Positions 26,318-34,001 of a DNA stretch of 35,749 nt are shown here, piece by piece. Made by a program: the position numbers and the translations under genes. The notes below the pieces were generated by a model, which worked only from the letters and a program-made list of their open reading frames with translations, made no database searches and was not told where the DNA came from. How positions within the stretch are numbered: the first letter of the stretch is position 1; every line of letters begins with the position of its first letter. The stretch comes from Planctomycetaceae bacterium (GTDB lineage Bacteria; Planctomycetota; Planctomycetia; Pirellulales; Pirellulaceae): positions 1-35,749 of the forward strand of contig PKCN01000319.1 in the NCBI GenBank assembly GCA_002862205.1, read 5' to 3'.

Positions 26318-26575
26318 ATGGCATTCCAACTCGGACGAATTACTGACTGTGAAGGTCGAATTCAGCGGGATTTTACGGAGTTTGCGAGACTCTGGGCCAA
26401 GGTACGGGAGGATTGGTTGGATGATCGGTGTCGGAAGTTTGAGCAGGAGAATCTTTCTTCCTTGGGCCCCAGTTTGAGCCGATTCACAGGAACACTTCAT
26501 GAATTCTGTGATTCGGTCAGGAAGGCAGATATTGAGCTGAAAGACGATCATGCGCTTTCGGACGGGTTAGACTAG
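26318..26575 (+). CDS. Small helical protein with W-x-D motif, WXG100-like
   Basis: An 85-residue acidic protein without signal peptide. It reads as two amphipathic helices joined near residues 32-36. The turn carries W33-L-D35-D, then F41, and then a regular ladder of hydrophobic residues L46, L49, L53, F56, L60, F63, V67. The sequence ends in KADIE and an acidic tail. WXG100 (ESAT-6-like) proteins have this size, hairpin shape and a tryptophan at the turn, but with glycine two residues later where aspartate stands here. They are exported by EssC/EccC ATPases, and an ATPase of that layout is the next gene. A WXG100-like substrate or structural partner is therefore plausible but is inference. 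It could instead be a cytoplasmic regulator of the ATPase. Confidence 0.7.
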   Translation: MAFQLGRITDCEGRIQRDFTEFARLWAKVREDWLDDRCRKFEQENLSSLGPSLSRFTGTLHEFCDSVRKADIELKDDHALSDGLD

Positions 26576-26591
26576 AGAAGGTTGCTTCTCT
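26574..26591 (+). other. Hairpin between the small gene and the ATPase gene
   Basis: AGAGAAG, loop GTTG, CTTCTCT forms a perfect 7-bp stem. It begins inside the TAG stop of the small gene and lies 23 bases before the ATPase ATG. A pyrimidine-rich stretch follows but no T-run, so it is not a standard terminator. It could protect the 3' end of a short, abundant mRNA or reduce read-through. Confidence 0.6.
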
Positions 26592-26613
26592 CCTCTCTCC
26601 CCCTATCGCAATC

Positions 26614-29600
26614 ATGAAAGACAATTCTGTCAGTCCGACTGGGCTTCTTGCGACAACGCGTCAACGTCAGCTTCTGGACGGTTTGTCGAAGCGATTCCAG
26701 ACTTGCTCCTCACGGCAGTCAGATTTGCTGAAACTGCACCATGAACAGGAGATGGAAGAGGAACGAGGTTACGCACTCAGTCATGCTGAAACCATGCAAC
26801 AGTGTCGTGCTACGCGTCGCAAAATGCTTGCCATGTGGGATGAAGCAGACGAAACGCTGGCAAGAACTTATGAAGAGACTGCGATTCGTAATCGGCTTGA
26901 TCTCAGTCGTCTCGAGCAGCTATTCAAAAAAAAGGCAATGGAGGAGCAGTCGGTAATTGAACGAAAGGTTCACTCACGATGTCAGGCAGTCAAAGAGCAA
27001 TATGAAAACCGTAAAAATCAACCCGGCCAGCAACAACGCAAGGAAGTCAAGTTGATTGATGAGGCTTTGTTGCCTTTAGCCAAGCAGATTGAAGAGGTGA
27101 ATTATCTCACCATTCGTCGTCTCGACATGCTCCCCGAGACAGAGCCCGACGAGAAGCAATTGAAGGAATTGAGTGAGGCCAAGCCAGAAACGATAAAAGC
27201 GACAATTGAGTCGCTGAGTCGTTTGACCAAAAAATGTGAAACACAAAAGATCGAACTTCAGTCCGGTACGGCTTCCAAAATTGTGGACTCGTTCTACTTG
27301 CCAGCTGCTGTCGCCGTATTTCTGGTGATTTGGGCGATCGCCGCTCTGATCGTTGTTCCTGAAACGTCAGCCAGATGGCTTTGGGCGGCGGGTGGGCTTG
27401 TTCCTGCGTTTGTACTCGGGTTCGCCGCGTATCTTATCCTTTTGTGGCCACTCAAACGCATGACGCGTCGTATCTATCCAAGAGTGGTGATGCTCGGACA
27501 TCTTGCAGACGAGTTTGCAGCAAATGCGCGCAGCCTTGCGAAGAAAATCTCAGAAGCTTCATCCACGGAACTGGTGGAACGACGGGATACACATCTCGCT
27601 GCCGCTGAGCGTTGGCAGAAAGACCAGATGGTAGCCATGCAGCAAAGACTTGCTGCGGAGCAGGAAACACAACGAGTGCGGTTGTCGGAATCGTTGAAAA
27701 ATGTGGATATAGAGTACGAGACCAATGCAACTCGTATTGGTACCCAGATGCATACCAAAGCAGATATGGTTGCGAATGCGATTTCCACGGAATTGATGGA
27801 AGCTGATCTGGCGATTGAGGTTCAGCGTGATGATCAATCAGCCCGACGCAAAGTCGAAGTTGGTCATTTGATCGACCGTTTGAATGAGGGTGTGAAACGT
27901 GGACTGCAAAGAATTGACTCCGCAGATCAAGAGATGGAGGCCAGGTTCCCCGCTTGGACTGATTTGTCCGATGATGGAGACCTACCAACCAGGCAGATCG
28001 ATTATTTGCCATTGGGATTTTTGAAAGTCGCCGACAGTTTGCGTCAGGTTTTGGAACAACCTTCCCAATCAGATTCTAGCAGTGCCCAGAGCAACGGCTC
28101 TGTTGGTGAAGCCGATGTTGCTACGGCGGGCGAAGAAGTTGCAAAGTTGCTGGATGAAGTACAACTTCCAGCCAATCTGCCAGTGGTGTTACATCGCCGT
28201 CTTCATAGTGGGCTGATGATCGAGTGCTCAGAGGCGCACATGGAACAGGCCATTGACCTGGTGCATCAGGTGCTGTGGCGGTTGTTAACGTCCGCTCCTG
28301 CGGGTCGTGCAAAATTGACAATGATTGATCCTTTGGGCAGGGGACAGCACTTCACCAGTTTCATGGCTTTGGCGGATCATGATCCCACTCTTGTCGGGCA
28401 TCGTGTCTGGACGACCGATGCAAAGATTGAGAGTCGACTGGGTGAGCTTGCTGATCATGTTGAAGATGTGTTGCAAGCCAGTTTACGCGACCGTTTTGAA
28501 AGAATAGAAGATTACAATGAGGTTGCCGCTTCGATGGCCGAACCCTACCGAGTTGTTGCTGCGGTCGGGTTCCCGGACGCACTTTCGCGGGACAGTTATC
28601 GACATCTGTTGGCGCTTCTGGAAAGTGGCTTGCGATGTGGTGTGTTTACCATCCTTGTTTGTGATCGCGAAAAGCCGTGGCCACCTGAAACTCCCTTGCC
28701 CGATAGTGACAAAATACTGTCGCTCAACATTGATGACCAAGGTGAGTGGCACCTGAAATCAGACGGTATGGAAAATTTGCCATTTGTACCGGCTACGGCA
28801 CCTCCTGCCCAAATCCGTAAAGAACTGGTGCAGCACGTTGGCGCCGCTGCAGTGGCGGCTGCCAAGGTTGAAATCCCGCTAGGAAATGTACTGACTGATT
28901 TTGAACCTGCTGCCGGCTTGACGGGCACTGGGATCGAATTGCCCATCGGCAGTCAGGGCGCGAATCGATCGCTATGCATTGATCTTGGAAAAGGTGTTCA
29001 GCAGCACGTTCTGATCGCCGGAAAGACTGGTTCAGGCAAGAGTACGCTGTTGCATTCGATCATCATGTCGGGTGCTTACCGCTATCGGCCCGATCAATTG
29101 CAATTCTATCTTTTGGATTTCAAAAAGGGTGTCGAGTTCAAACCTTATGCAGAGCATGGGCTGCCACATGCGAGGGTTGTTGGAATCGAAAGTGAACGTG
29201 AGTTTGGTCGTAGCGTTTTGCAACGTCTGGATGAAGAGTTACAGCACCGTGGTGAACTATTCAGGGCAGCAGGGGTGCAGGAAGTGGGAGAGTACTTGAC
29301 GGCGACCGGAAAGCAGATGCCACGCATCATGTTGGTTGTTGACGAATTTCAGGAATTGTTCGTCCGTGACGATCGTCTTGCTGGCGATTGTACAATGCTA
29401 CTTGATCGGCTTGTCAGACAAGGTCGTTCCTTTGGCATGCATGTGGTGCTCAGCAGTCAGTCACTGGCCGGTGCCTACTCTCTTCCAAGGGCCACGTTAG
29501 GGCAGATGGCAGTTCGTATTGCGATGCAGTGTAGTGAATCCGATGCGGCGATGATTCTTGCCGATGACAATACAGCTGCCCGTTTGATCAGTCGCCCGGG

Positions 29601-30564
29601 TGAAGCCATTTACAACGACGCGGGAGGTCTTGTTGAGGGCAATCAACCGTTCCAGGTAGCTTGGCTGTCTTCGGCAGAACATCGTGACATGCTGACGTCG
29701 ATTACAGATCGTGACGAAAATTATCGGAAAGATTTGCCGCCGATGGTGGTGTTTGAAGGCAATCGACCCTGCCGTTGGTCGACGGCCATGGCGGATTCAG
29801 TCCTGGACGCCGAACAGAACAATCTGCTTTGTGGTCTGCTCGGTGAATCGGTTGAGATTGGACCCCCGCAACGTGTCAAGTTGGGTCGCGATCCTGGACG
29901 TAATATTCTTATGATCGCCGGATCAGACTCGCGAAATGCACTTCTGGCTTCCAGTCTTTCCGGGATAGCAAAGTCTGATCCCCGTTTGGAGGTTGTCTAT
30001 TTCGATGGCACGCGCGCAGATGATGGCGGTTCAGCTGCGTCATGGCTTGAACAAGCAGGCGTTCGTACCAGACTGGTAAAAATACGCGATGCAGATGGTG
30101 AGATCAGCCGTCTCAATGATTTGATACAAGAGCGTGGGTGCGAAACGAATGATTCCCCCCCGATCATTCTGGTCATCGATCCGTTGGAACGATTCAGAGA
30201 TTTGAGACAGGATGATTCGTTCAATTTCTCGCTGGATGCAGGATCAGGACCAGCATCAGGGGGCGCTGCGCTGCAAACGGTGCTCAGAGATGGGCCAGCA
30301 GCAAACGTGTTTGTCGTGCTGATTGCTGGATCTGCTGAAACGGTAACACGCTGGTTACCCAGAGCTTCGCAGCATGATTTGGAAATTCGCATCCTTGGGC
30401 AGATGAATCAATCCGACTCGGCACTGCTCATCGATTCTCCGGTCGCTGCGGAACTGTCAGCAGCAACGATGCTTGTCTACGACGATGCAGATGGAGGCAT
30501 TGCCAAATTCAGACAGTGTGATTTACCGGACGCTGATCAGGTCAAAGACTGGTTGGCGAGTTAG
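26614..30564 (+). CDS. FtsK/SpoIIIE-family ATPase with EssC/EccC-like layout
   Basis: A 1316-residue membrane ATPase. Residues 35-220 are charged coiled coil, 227-250 and 256-278 are two membrane helices, and 300-440 is a second coiled coil. Three ATPase-like modules follow. The first (about 520-780) lacks a Walker A but has LTMIDPLGRG near 568-577. The second is intact, with Walker A GKTGSGKST at 803-811 (K809) and Walker B VVDEFQEL with D910 and E911. The third (about 1090-1310) is degenerate, with GSDSRNA at 1103-1109 in place of a Walker A, and LVIDP with D1189. One active and two worn-out modules after a membrane pair resembles EccC/EssC of type VII secretion, whereas FtsK proper has one motor and a gamma domain. 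The FHA domains of EssC are absent and long coiled coils stand instead. A DNA translocase remains the alternative. Confidence 0.82.
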   Translation: MKDNSVSPTGLLATTRQRQLLDGLSKRFQTCSSRQSDLLKLHHEQEMEEERGYALSHAETMQQCRATRRKMLAMWDEADETLARTYEETAIRNRLDLSRLEQLFKKKAMEEQSVIERKVHSRCQAVKEQYENRKNQPGQQQRKEVKLIDEALLPLAKQIEEVNYLTIRRLDMLPETEPDEKQLKELSEAKPETIKATIESLSRLTKKCETQKIELQSGTASKIVDSFYLPAAVAVFLVIWAIAALIVVPETSARWLWAAGGLVPAFVLGFAAYLILLWPLKRMTRRIYPRVVMLGHLADEFAANARSLAKKISEASSTELVERRDTHLAAAERWQKDQMVAMQQRLAAEQETQRVRLSESLKNVDIEYETNATRIGTQMHTKADMVANAISTELMEADLAIEVQRDDQSARRKVEVGHLIDRLNEGVKRGLQRIDSADQEMEARFPAWTDLSDDGDLPTRQIDYLPLGFLKVADSLRQVLEQPSQSDSSSAQSNGSVGEADVATAGEEVAKLLDEVQLPANLPVVLHRRLHSGLMIECSEAHMEQAIDLVHQVLWRLLTSAPAGRAKLTMIDPLGRGQHFTSFMALADHDPTLVGHRVWTTDAKIESRLGELADHVEDVLQASLRDRFERIEDYNEVAASMAEPYRVVAAVGFPDALSRDSYRHLLALLESGLRCGVFTILVCDREKPWPPETPLPDSDKILSLNIDDQGEWHLKSDGMENLPFVPATAPPAQIRKELVQHVGAAAVAAAKVEIPLGNVLTDFEPAAGLTGTGIELPIGSQGANRSLCIDLGKGVQQHVLIAGKTGSGKSTLLHSIIMSGAYRYRPDQLQFYLLDFKKGVEFKPYAEHGLPHARVVGIESEREFGRSVLQRLDEELQHRGELFRAAGVQEVGEYLTATGKQMPRIMLVVDEFQELFVRDDRLAGDCTMLLDRLVRQGRSFGMHVVLSSQSLAGAYSLPRATLGQMAVRIAMQCSESDAAMILADDNTAARLISRPGEAIYNDAGGLVEGNQPFQVAWLSSAEHRDMLTSITDRDENYRKDLPPMVVFEGNRPCRWSTAMADSVLDAEQNNLLCGLLGESVEIGPPQRVKLGRDPGRNILMIAGSDSRNALLASSLSGIAKSDPRLEVVYFDGTRADDGGSAASWLEQAGVRTRLVKIRDADGEISRLNDLIQERGCETNDSPPIILVIDPLERFRDLRQDDSFNFSLDAGSGPASGGAALQTVLRDGPAANVFVVLIAGSAETVTRWLPRASQHDLEIRILGQMNQSDSALLIDSPVAAELSAATMLVYDDADGGIAKFRQCDLPDADQVKDWLAS

Positions 30565-30698
30565 CAGACGAATTGGCATTCCGAGCCAAGTTCAGTCATG
30601 GCACGTTGGGCGGATTCCAATGGGCAGCGTCATTTCGAACAACGCTTTGTGCTGTTTGATCATGAAATTGGCCGGTCGTGCTGAACAGGCACCAAAGA

Positions 30699-31190
30699 TC
30701 ACCATCCCAGTGTGCCTGGGCCGCCTTTGAATGGACCTACAATGTCGTCCGTGATCCAGCCACCATAAAAGTTCCCGTCCTGAGGTCTGGCCCTTTCCCC
30801 GTCGACATAACAGCAATCGGTTTTATGAGGATAAAACGCGAGATAATCCTTCATGGCAGCGAACCGTTGTGTCGGCTGTGAATAGCACCACGCCAGATCT
30901 GCAATCTCAATCCCATCCCACATGTACGCGAAGTAGGATGCATATCCTTTCCACTCGCAAAAGGAGCCTCCCCGAGTCTTCTTCAAACGTTCCATGGTGA
31001 TATCGTCGGTGGGCAGATAGTAAACCGGTGGATGACTTGTCTCCAATACCCTGTAGGAGTTTTTTGTGTCCGCCAATGTTTTGCCATCGATGATGATCTG
31101 GATGTGTCGGGAGCAGGACTCCAAAGCTGGTGGGCGTGGGTAGTCCCAGACAGACTCACAACCAGGGCCGGGATCAATACGCTGCGTCAT
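30699..31190 (-). CDS. DUF427 protein, last gene of the ergothioneine cluster
   Basis: A 163-residue protein when read from ATG 31190. DUF427 features are ESVWDYPRPPALE near the start, TLADT, RVLETSHPPVYYLP, FCEWKG, and the ending FKGGPGTLGW. The family fold is a small beta structure; no enzyme activity is firmly established to my knowledge. The gene begins 16 bases after the egtB stop, so it is very probably co-transcribed. The open frame extends upstream to 31502, but that part is only a shadow of egtB in another frame. A second, shorter DUF427 gene lies at the other end of egtB, so the family appears twice in this cluster. Confidence 0.85.
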   Translation of the reverse strand: MTQRIDPGPGCESVWDYPRPPALESCSRHIQIIIDGKTLADTKNSYRVLETSHPPVYYLPTDDITMERLKKTRGGSFCEWKGYASYFAYMWDGIEIADLAWCYSQPTQRFAAMKDYLAFYPHKTDCCYVDGERARPQDGNFYGGWITDDIVGPFKGGPGTLGW

Positions 31191-31206
31191 GTCAGTGGGT
31201 GCCAGA

Positions 31207-32511
31207 TCAGGAGATGGATTTGGCCAGTCGCAGGCCAGTGAATTGCCAGCGGGCATCAGCAGGGAAAAAGTTCCGATAGCTCTTCCGCAGGTGTTCTCGA
31301 GGCGTTGCGCAAGATCCACCGCGAAGAACATATTGGTTACACATGAACTTGCCGTTGTACTCACCAAGTGCACCGTCTGCGGCTTGGTATCCAGGGTAAG
31401 CCGAGTAAGAACTGCAGGTCCACTGCCAGCAGTCGCCGAACAGCCCGTAGAAAGGTCCATTGGCAGCACCATGGCAGGGATGCACTGCCTGGTGGGAATC
31501 ATGGTGGTCTTCCGCGAAACAGCCTTTGATCGGGTAGTTACTGGCTACCGCTTCCCATTCAGTTTCCGTTGGCAGCCTTGCGTTTGCCCAGCGAGCGTAG
31601 GCATCAGCCTCAAAAAAGCTGATATGCGTGACAGGGGCGGACAGGTCGAGTGCTTGCAGACCGCCCAGCGTGAACTCACATGGCTCATCGTTTTGATAGA
31701 ACCAATACAGCGGTGAGTTCCATTGGTGGCGGTTGATATGGTTCCAGCCCAGAGACAGCCACAATTCGGACCGCTGGTAGCCATGATCATGAACGAAATC
31801 CAGATACTCTCCGTTCGTGACAAGTTGATCACGCAACGCGTAGGGTTCGAGGAAGACACGATGTCTTGGTGACTCATTATCAAAGGCGAATCCCTCGCCA
31901 TTGTGTCCTATACAATGGACTCCTTCTTCGTAGTCGACCCACTGCCTTTCTGACGGTAGGTCGCTGGTGGCCGGTTTGCATAGGGACAACGAGGGAAACA
32001 TCGGATTCTGTGCGAACAGATGTTTGATATCGGTTTGCATCAATTCCTGGTGTTGTTGCTCGTGGTTCAGCCCCAGTTCGACGATATCCAAAATCTCTTC
32101 GCTGCCAGGGGCCACTTGCTGTAGGGTTTCGAGCATCATCTCATCGACACTCTTCCGATAACAATTGATTTCCTCAACGGTCGGGCGTGTCAGTAATCCC
32201 CGCTGCTCACGTGGGAACTGCTCACCTACCGAGTTGTAGTACGAATTGAACAGATACTCGAAAGCATCATTGAATTTTCGATACCCGGGATTTCGAGTGA
32301 GGATGAAGGTCTCGAAGAACCAGGTTGTGTGCGCCAGATGCCAACGCATTGGACTGGCATCAGGCATCGACTGACCGATGTAATCTTCTACACACAGCGT
32401 TTCGCACAGTTTCGCGGAGAACGCCCGGACTGCGCGATAACGATCCAGCAAATGGTATTTTCGAAGATCGAGTTGTGGTTCAACTTCCAGAGCAGCGGTG
32501 GACGTGTTCAT
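31207..32511 (-). CDS. egtB: Ergothioneine sulfoxide synthase EgtB
   Basis: A 434-residue protein of normal EgtB length. The N-terminal DinB-like domain carries the iron ligands: HLAH (58-61) and HEQQHQE (150-156), giving the three-histidine site. The C-terminal formylglycine-generating-enzyme-like domain (about 180-434) has WNHINRHQWNSPLYW, RLPTETEWE and LRGGSCATPREHLRKSYRNFF. The enzyme uses oxygen and iron to form a C-S bond between trimethylhistidine (hercynine) and a cysteine-type thiol donor, on the way to ergothioneine. No egtA or egtC is present, so the donor may be cysteine itself. The lyase EgtE must be encoded elsewhere. Its start overlaps the stop of the small DUF427 gene as ATGA. 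Confidence 0.95.
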   Translation of the reverse strand: MNTSTAALEVEPQLDLRKYHLLDRYRAVRAFSAKLCETLCVEDYIGQSMPDASPMRWHLAHTTWFFETFILTRNPGYRKFNDAFEYLFNSYYNSVGEQFPREQRGLLTRPTVEEINCYRKSVDEMMLETLQQVAPGSEEILDIVELGLNHEQQHQELMQTDIKHLFAQNPMFPSLSLCKPATSDLPSERQWVDYEEGVHCIGHNGEGFAFDNESPRHRVFLEPYALRDQLVTNGEYLDFVHDHGYQRSELWLSLGWNHINRHQWNSPLYWFYQNDEPCEFTLGGLQALDLSAPVTHISFFEADAYARWANARLPTETEWEAVASNYPIKGCFAEDHHDSHQAVHPCHGAANGPFYGLFGDCWQWTCSSYSAYPGYQAADGALGEYNGKFMCNQYVLRGGSCATPREHLRKSYRNFFPADARWQFTGLRLAKSIS

Positions 32512-32792
32512 GGTTGAACCTCAACCCCTTTCCAGAAGGCTACATAGTCGCGAACGTTGGCGACAGCATCCTTGGGTGCAGGGTAATACCATGCGGCATT
32601 CACATTCGTATTATCTTCCACCACAACATCGTAATAACTGGCGGTACCTTTCCATCCACACACGGTATGGTGCTCACTTTCGCGGAAGTACTGCCGATGA
32701 ATCGAAGTGGGTGGGAAATAGTGATTTCCTTCAATGATCTCAGTCGCATCACTTTCAGCAATGATGACGCCATTCCAGAGTGCTTTTGGCAT
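32508..32792 (-). CDS. Short DUF427 protein between egtD and egtB
   Basis: A 94-residue single-domain DUF427 protein. Recognisable segments are AIW-type start ALWNGVIIAES, GNHYFPP, CGWKGTASYYDV and AAWYYPAPKDAV. It lies 59 bases after egtD and overlaps the egtB start by four bases (ATGA), so its translation is coupled to egtB. The location suggests a function tied to ergothioneine synthesis or use, but no biochemical role can be read from the sequence. It has no signal peptide or membrane segment. Confidence 0.87.
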   Translation of the reverse strand: MPKALWNGVIIAESDATEIIEGNHYFPPTSIHRQYFRESEHHTVCGWKGTASYYDVVVEDNTNVNAAWYYPAPKDAVANVRDYVAFWKGVEVQP

Positions 32793-32851
32793 GTTGTATG
32801 AACAACTTCAGGTTGGGGGCAGGAAACGTTCGAGGCTGATTTTTCTTTGGA

Positions 32852-33823
32852 CTATGCTTCGAGGTACATCACAGCAAAGTATCTTTTCGGATCGAGCCAG
32901 AGGGCCCGGCAAGACCATCCAGCTTCATCAGCCATCGTTGAGAATCCCTCGACAGTATATTTGTGCGAGTATTCTGTGAGGATTTCATCCGATTCATTGA
33001 TTTGGAAAAATTGATCGTCGATTCGGATGGACTGTTTGCAGCGACTGCGTAACCTCATTTCGATTCGGCCCGCCTGTTCGTTGAAGATCGCTTTGTGTTC
33101 AAAATTTGCAACGTTGACTTGCGCGTCAAGTTCCCGATTGATTCTGGACAGCAAGTTGAGATTGAACTGTGCGGTGATTCCCTTGCGGTCGTTGTAAGCT
33201 GCTTCCAGAACGTCTTTTTGTTTAAGTAAATCGAATCCAATCAATAAGCTCCCCCGCTGACCCGCTGTATCCCGCATGGCTTGGAGCAATTCACTGGCTT
33301 CTTCGTGCGTGAAATTTCCAATGGTCGAGCCCGGGAAATAAATGCACGTGTTCATGTCTGGCGAAGATGCTTCCGGCAAGTCGAGTGGCTTGGTGAAATC
33401 GCCGACAATTGGCCTGATTGCATGTTGCGGGTACTCCGCCGCCAACTCTCTGGCAGCAGCATGAAGATGCTCTTTCGAAATGTCGATCGGCAAATAGGTG
33501 TCAAGGTTGTTGAGTTGGTCCAACAGGATGCGTGTTTTGAGACTGCTTCCGCTGCCGTATTCGACTAACCTCGCATTGTCACCGATGCAGGCCGCCATCA
33601 TCGGCGCGTGGCGTCGCATGATCGCGGCCTCGGTACGGGTCGGGTAATACTCCTGCAACTCGCAGATCTGGTCGAACAGAGCCGAGCCGCGTTGGTCGTA
33701 GAAATATTTGGAAGGGATGGCCTGTGTGGGAGCATTCAATCCAGTGAGCAGATCGTAACGGAACTGTTTGGCGGCTTCGGAGAGAGGTTTTTGTCCCGAC
33801 GGGGACACGAGAGTCGAGGGCAT
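32852..33823 (-). CDS. egtD: L-histidine N-alpha-methyltransferase EgtD
   Basis: A 323-residue SAM-dependent methyltransferase of standard EgtD length. It shows KYFYDQRGSALFDQI followed by YYPTRTE in the N-terminal histidine-binding part, SAM motif EYGSGSS (88-94), LPIDIS (111-116), and FPGSTIGNF (about 163-171). It adds three methyl groups to the alpha-amino group of histidine to give hercynine, the substrate of EgtB. It is the first gene of a minus-strand operon with two DUF427 genes and egtB. The 178 bases between it and the next upstream-lying gene, the response regulator, should carry its promoter, but I see no clear boxes. Confidence 0.96.
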   Translation of the reverse strand: MPSTLVSPSGQKPLSEAAKQFRYDLLTGLNAPTQAIPSKYFYDQRGSALFDQICELQEYYPTRTEAAIMRRHAPMMAACIGDNARLVEYGSGSSLKTRILLDQLNNLDTYLPIDISKEHLHAAARELAAEYPQHAIRPIVGDFTKPLDLPEASSPDMNTCIYFPGSTIGNFTHEEASELLQAMRDTAGQRGSLLIGFDLLKQKDVLEAAYNDRKGITAQFNLNLLSRINRELDAQVNVANFEHKAIFNEQAGRIEMRLRSRCKQSIRIDDQFFQINESDEILTEYSHKYTVEGFSTMADEAGWSCRALWLDPKRYFAVMYLEA

Positions 33824-34001
33824 GGGTGGGTATTCCGTGAGACGAATCAGGTTTCCTTAACTTGGAAGTCTAGGAAACTGTCCAGTGGGACCTGTTTTTT
33901 GGCAATTCAGGACGGTTTGCAGATGATTTCAGGCGGGGATTTGCGATATCAGGCAAATCATGCCGAATTTTGGAGCCTGCCAACGTTTCGAAGCAGGCTG
34001 A

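Noticed and set aside
30565-30698. Minus-strand frame beyond the long DUF427 stop that might be a further gene
   Set aside because: Its reading frame lies mostly inside the DUF427 gene in another frame and it has no start or family pattern of its own.
31191-31502. Upstream extension of the long DUF427 frame, suggesting a fusion or a frameshifted egtB
   Set aside because: EgtB is complete in its own frame to a normal C-terminus; the extension is the same DNA read out of frame.
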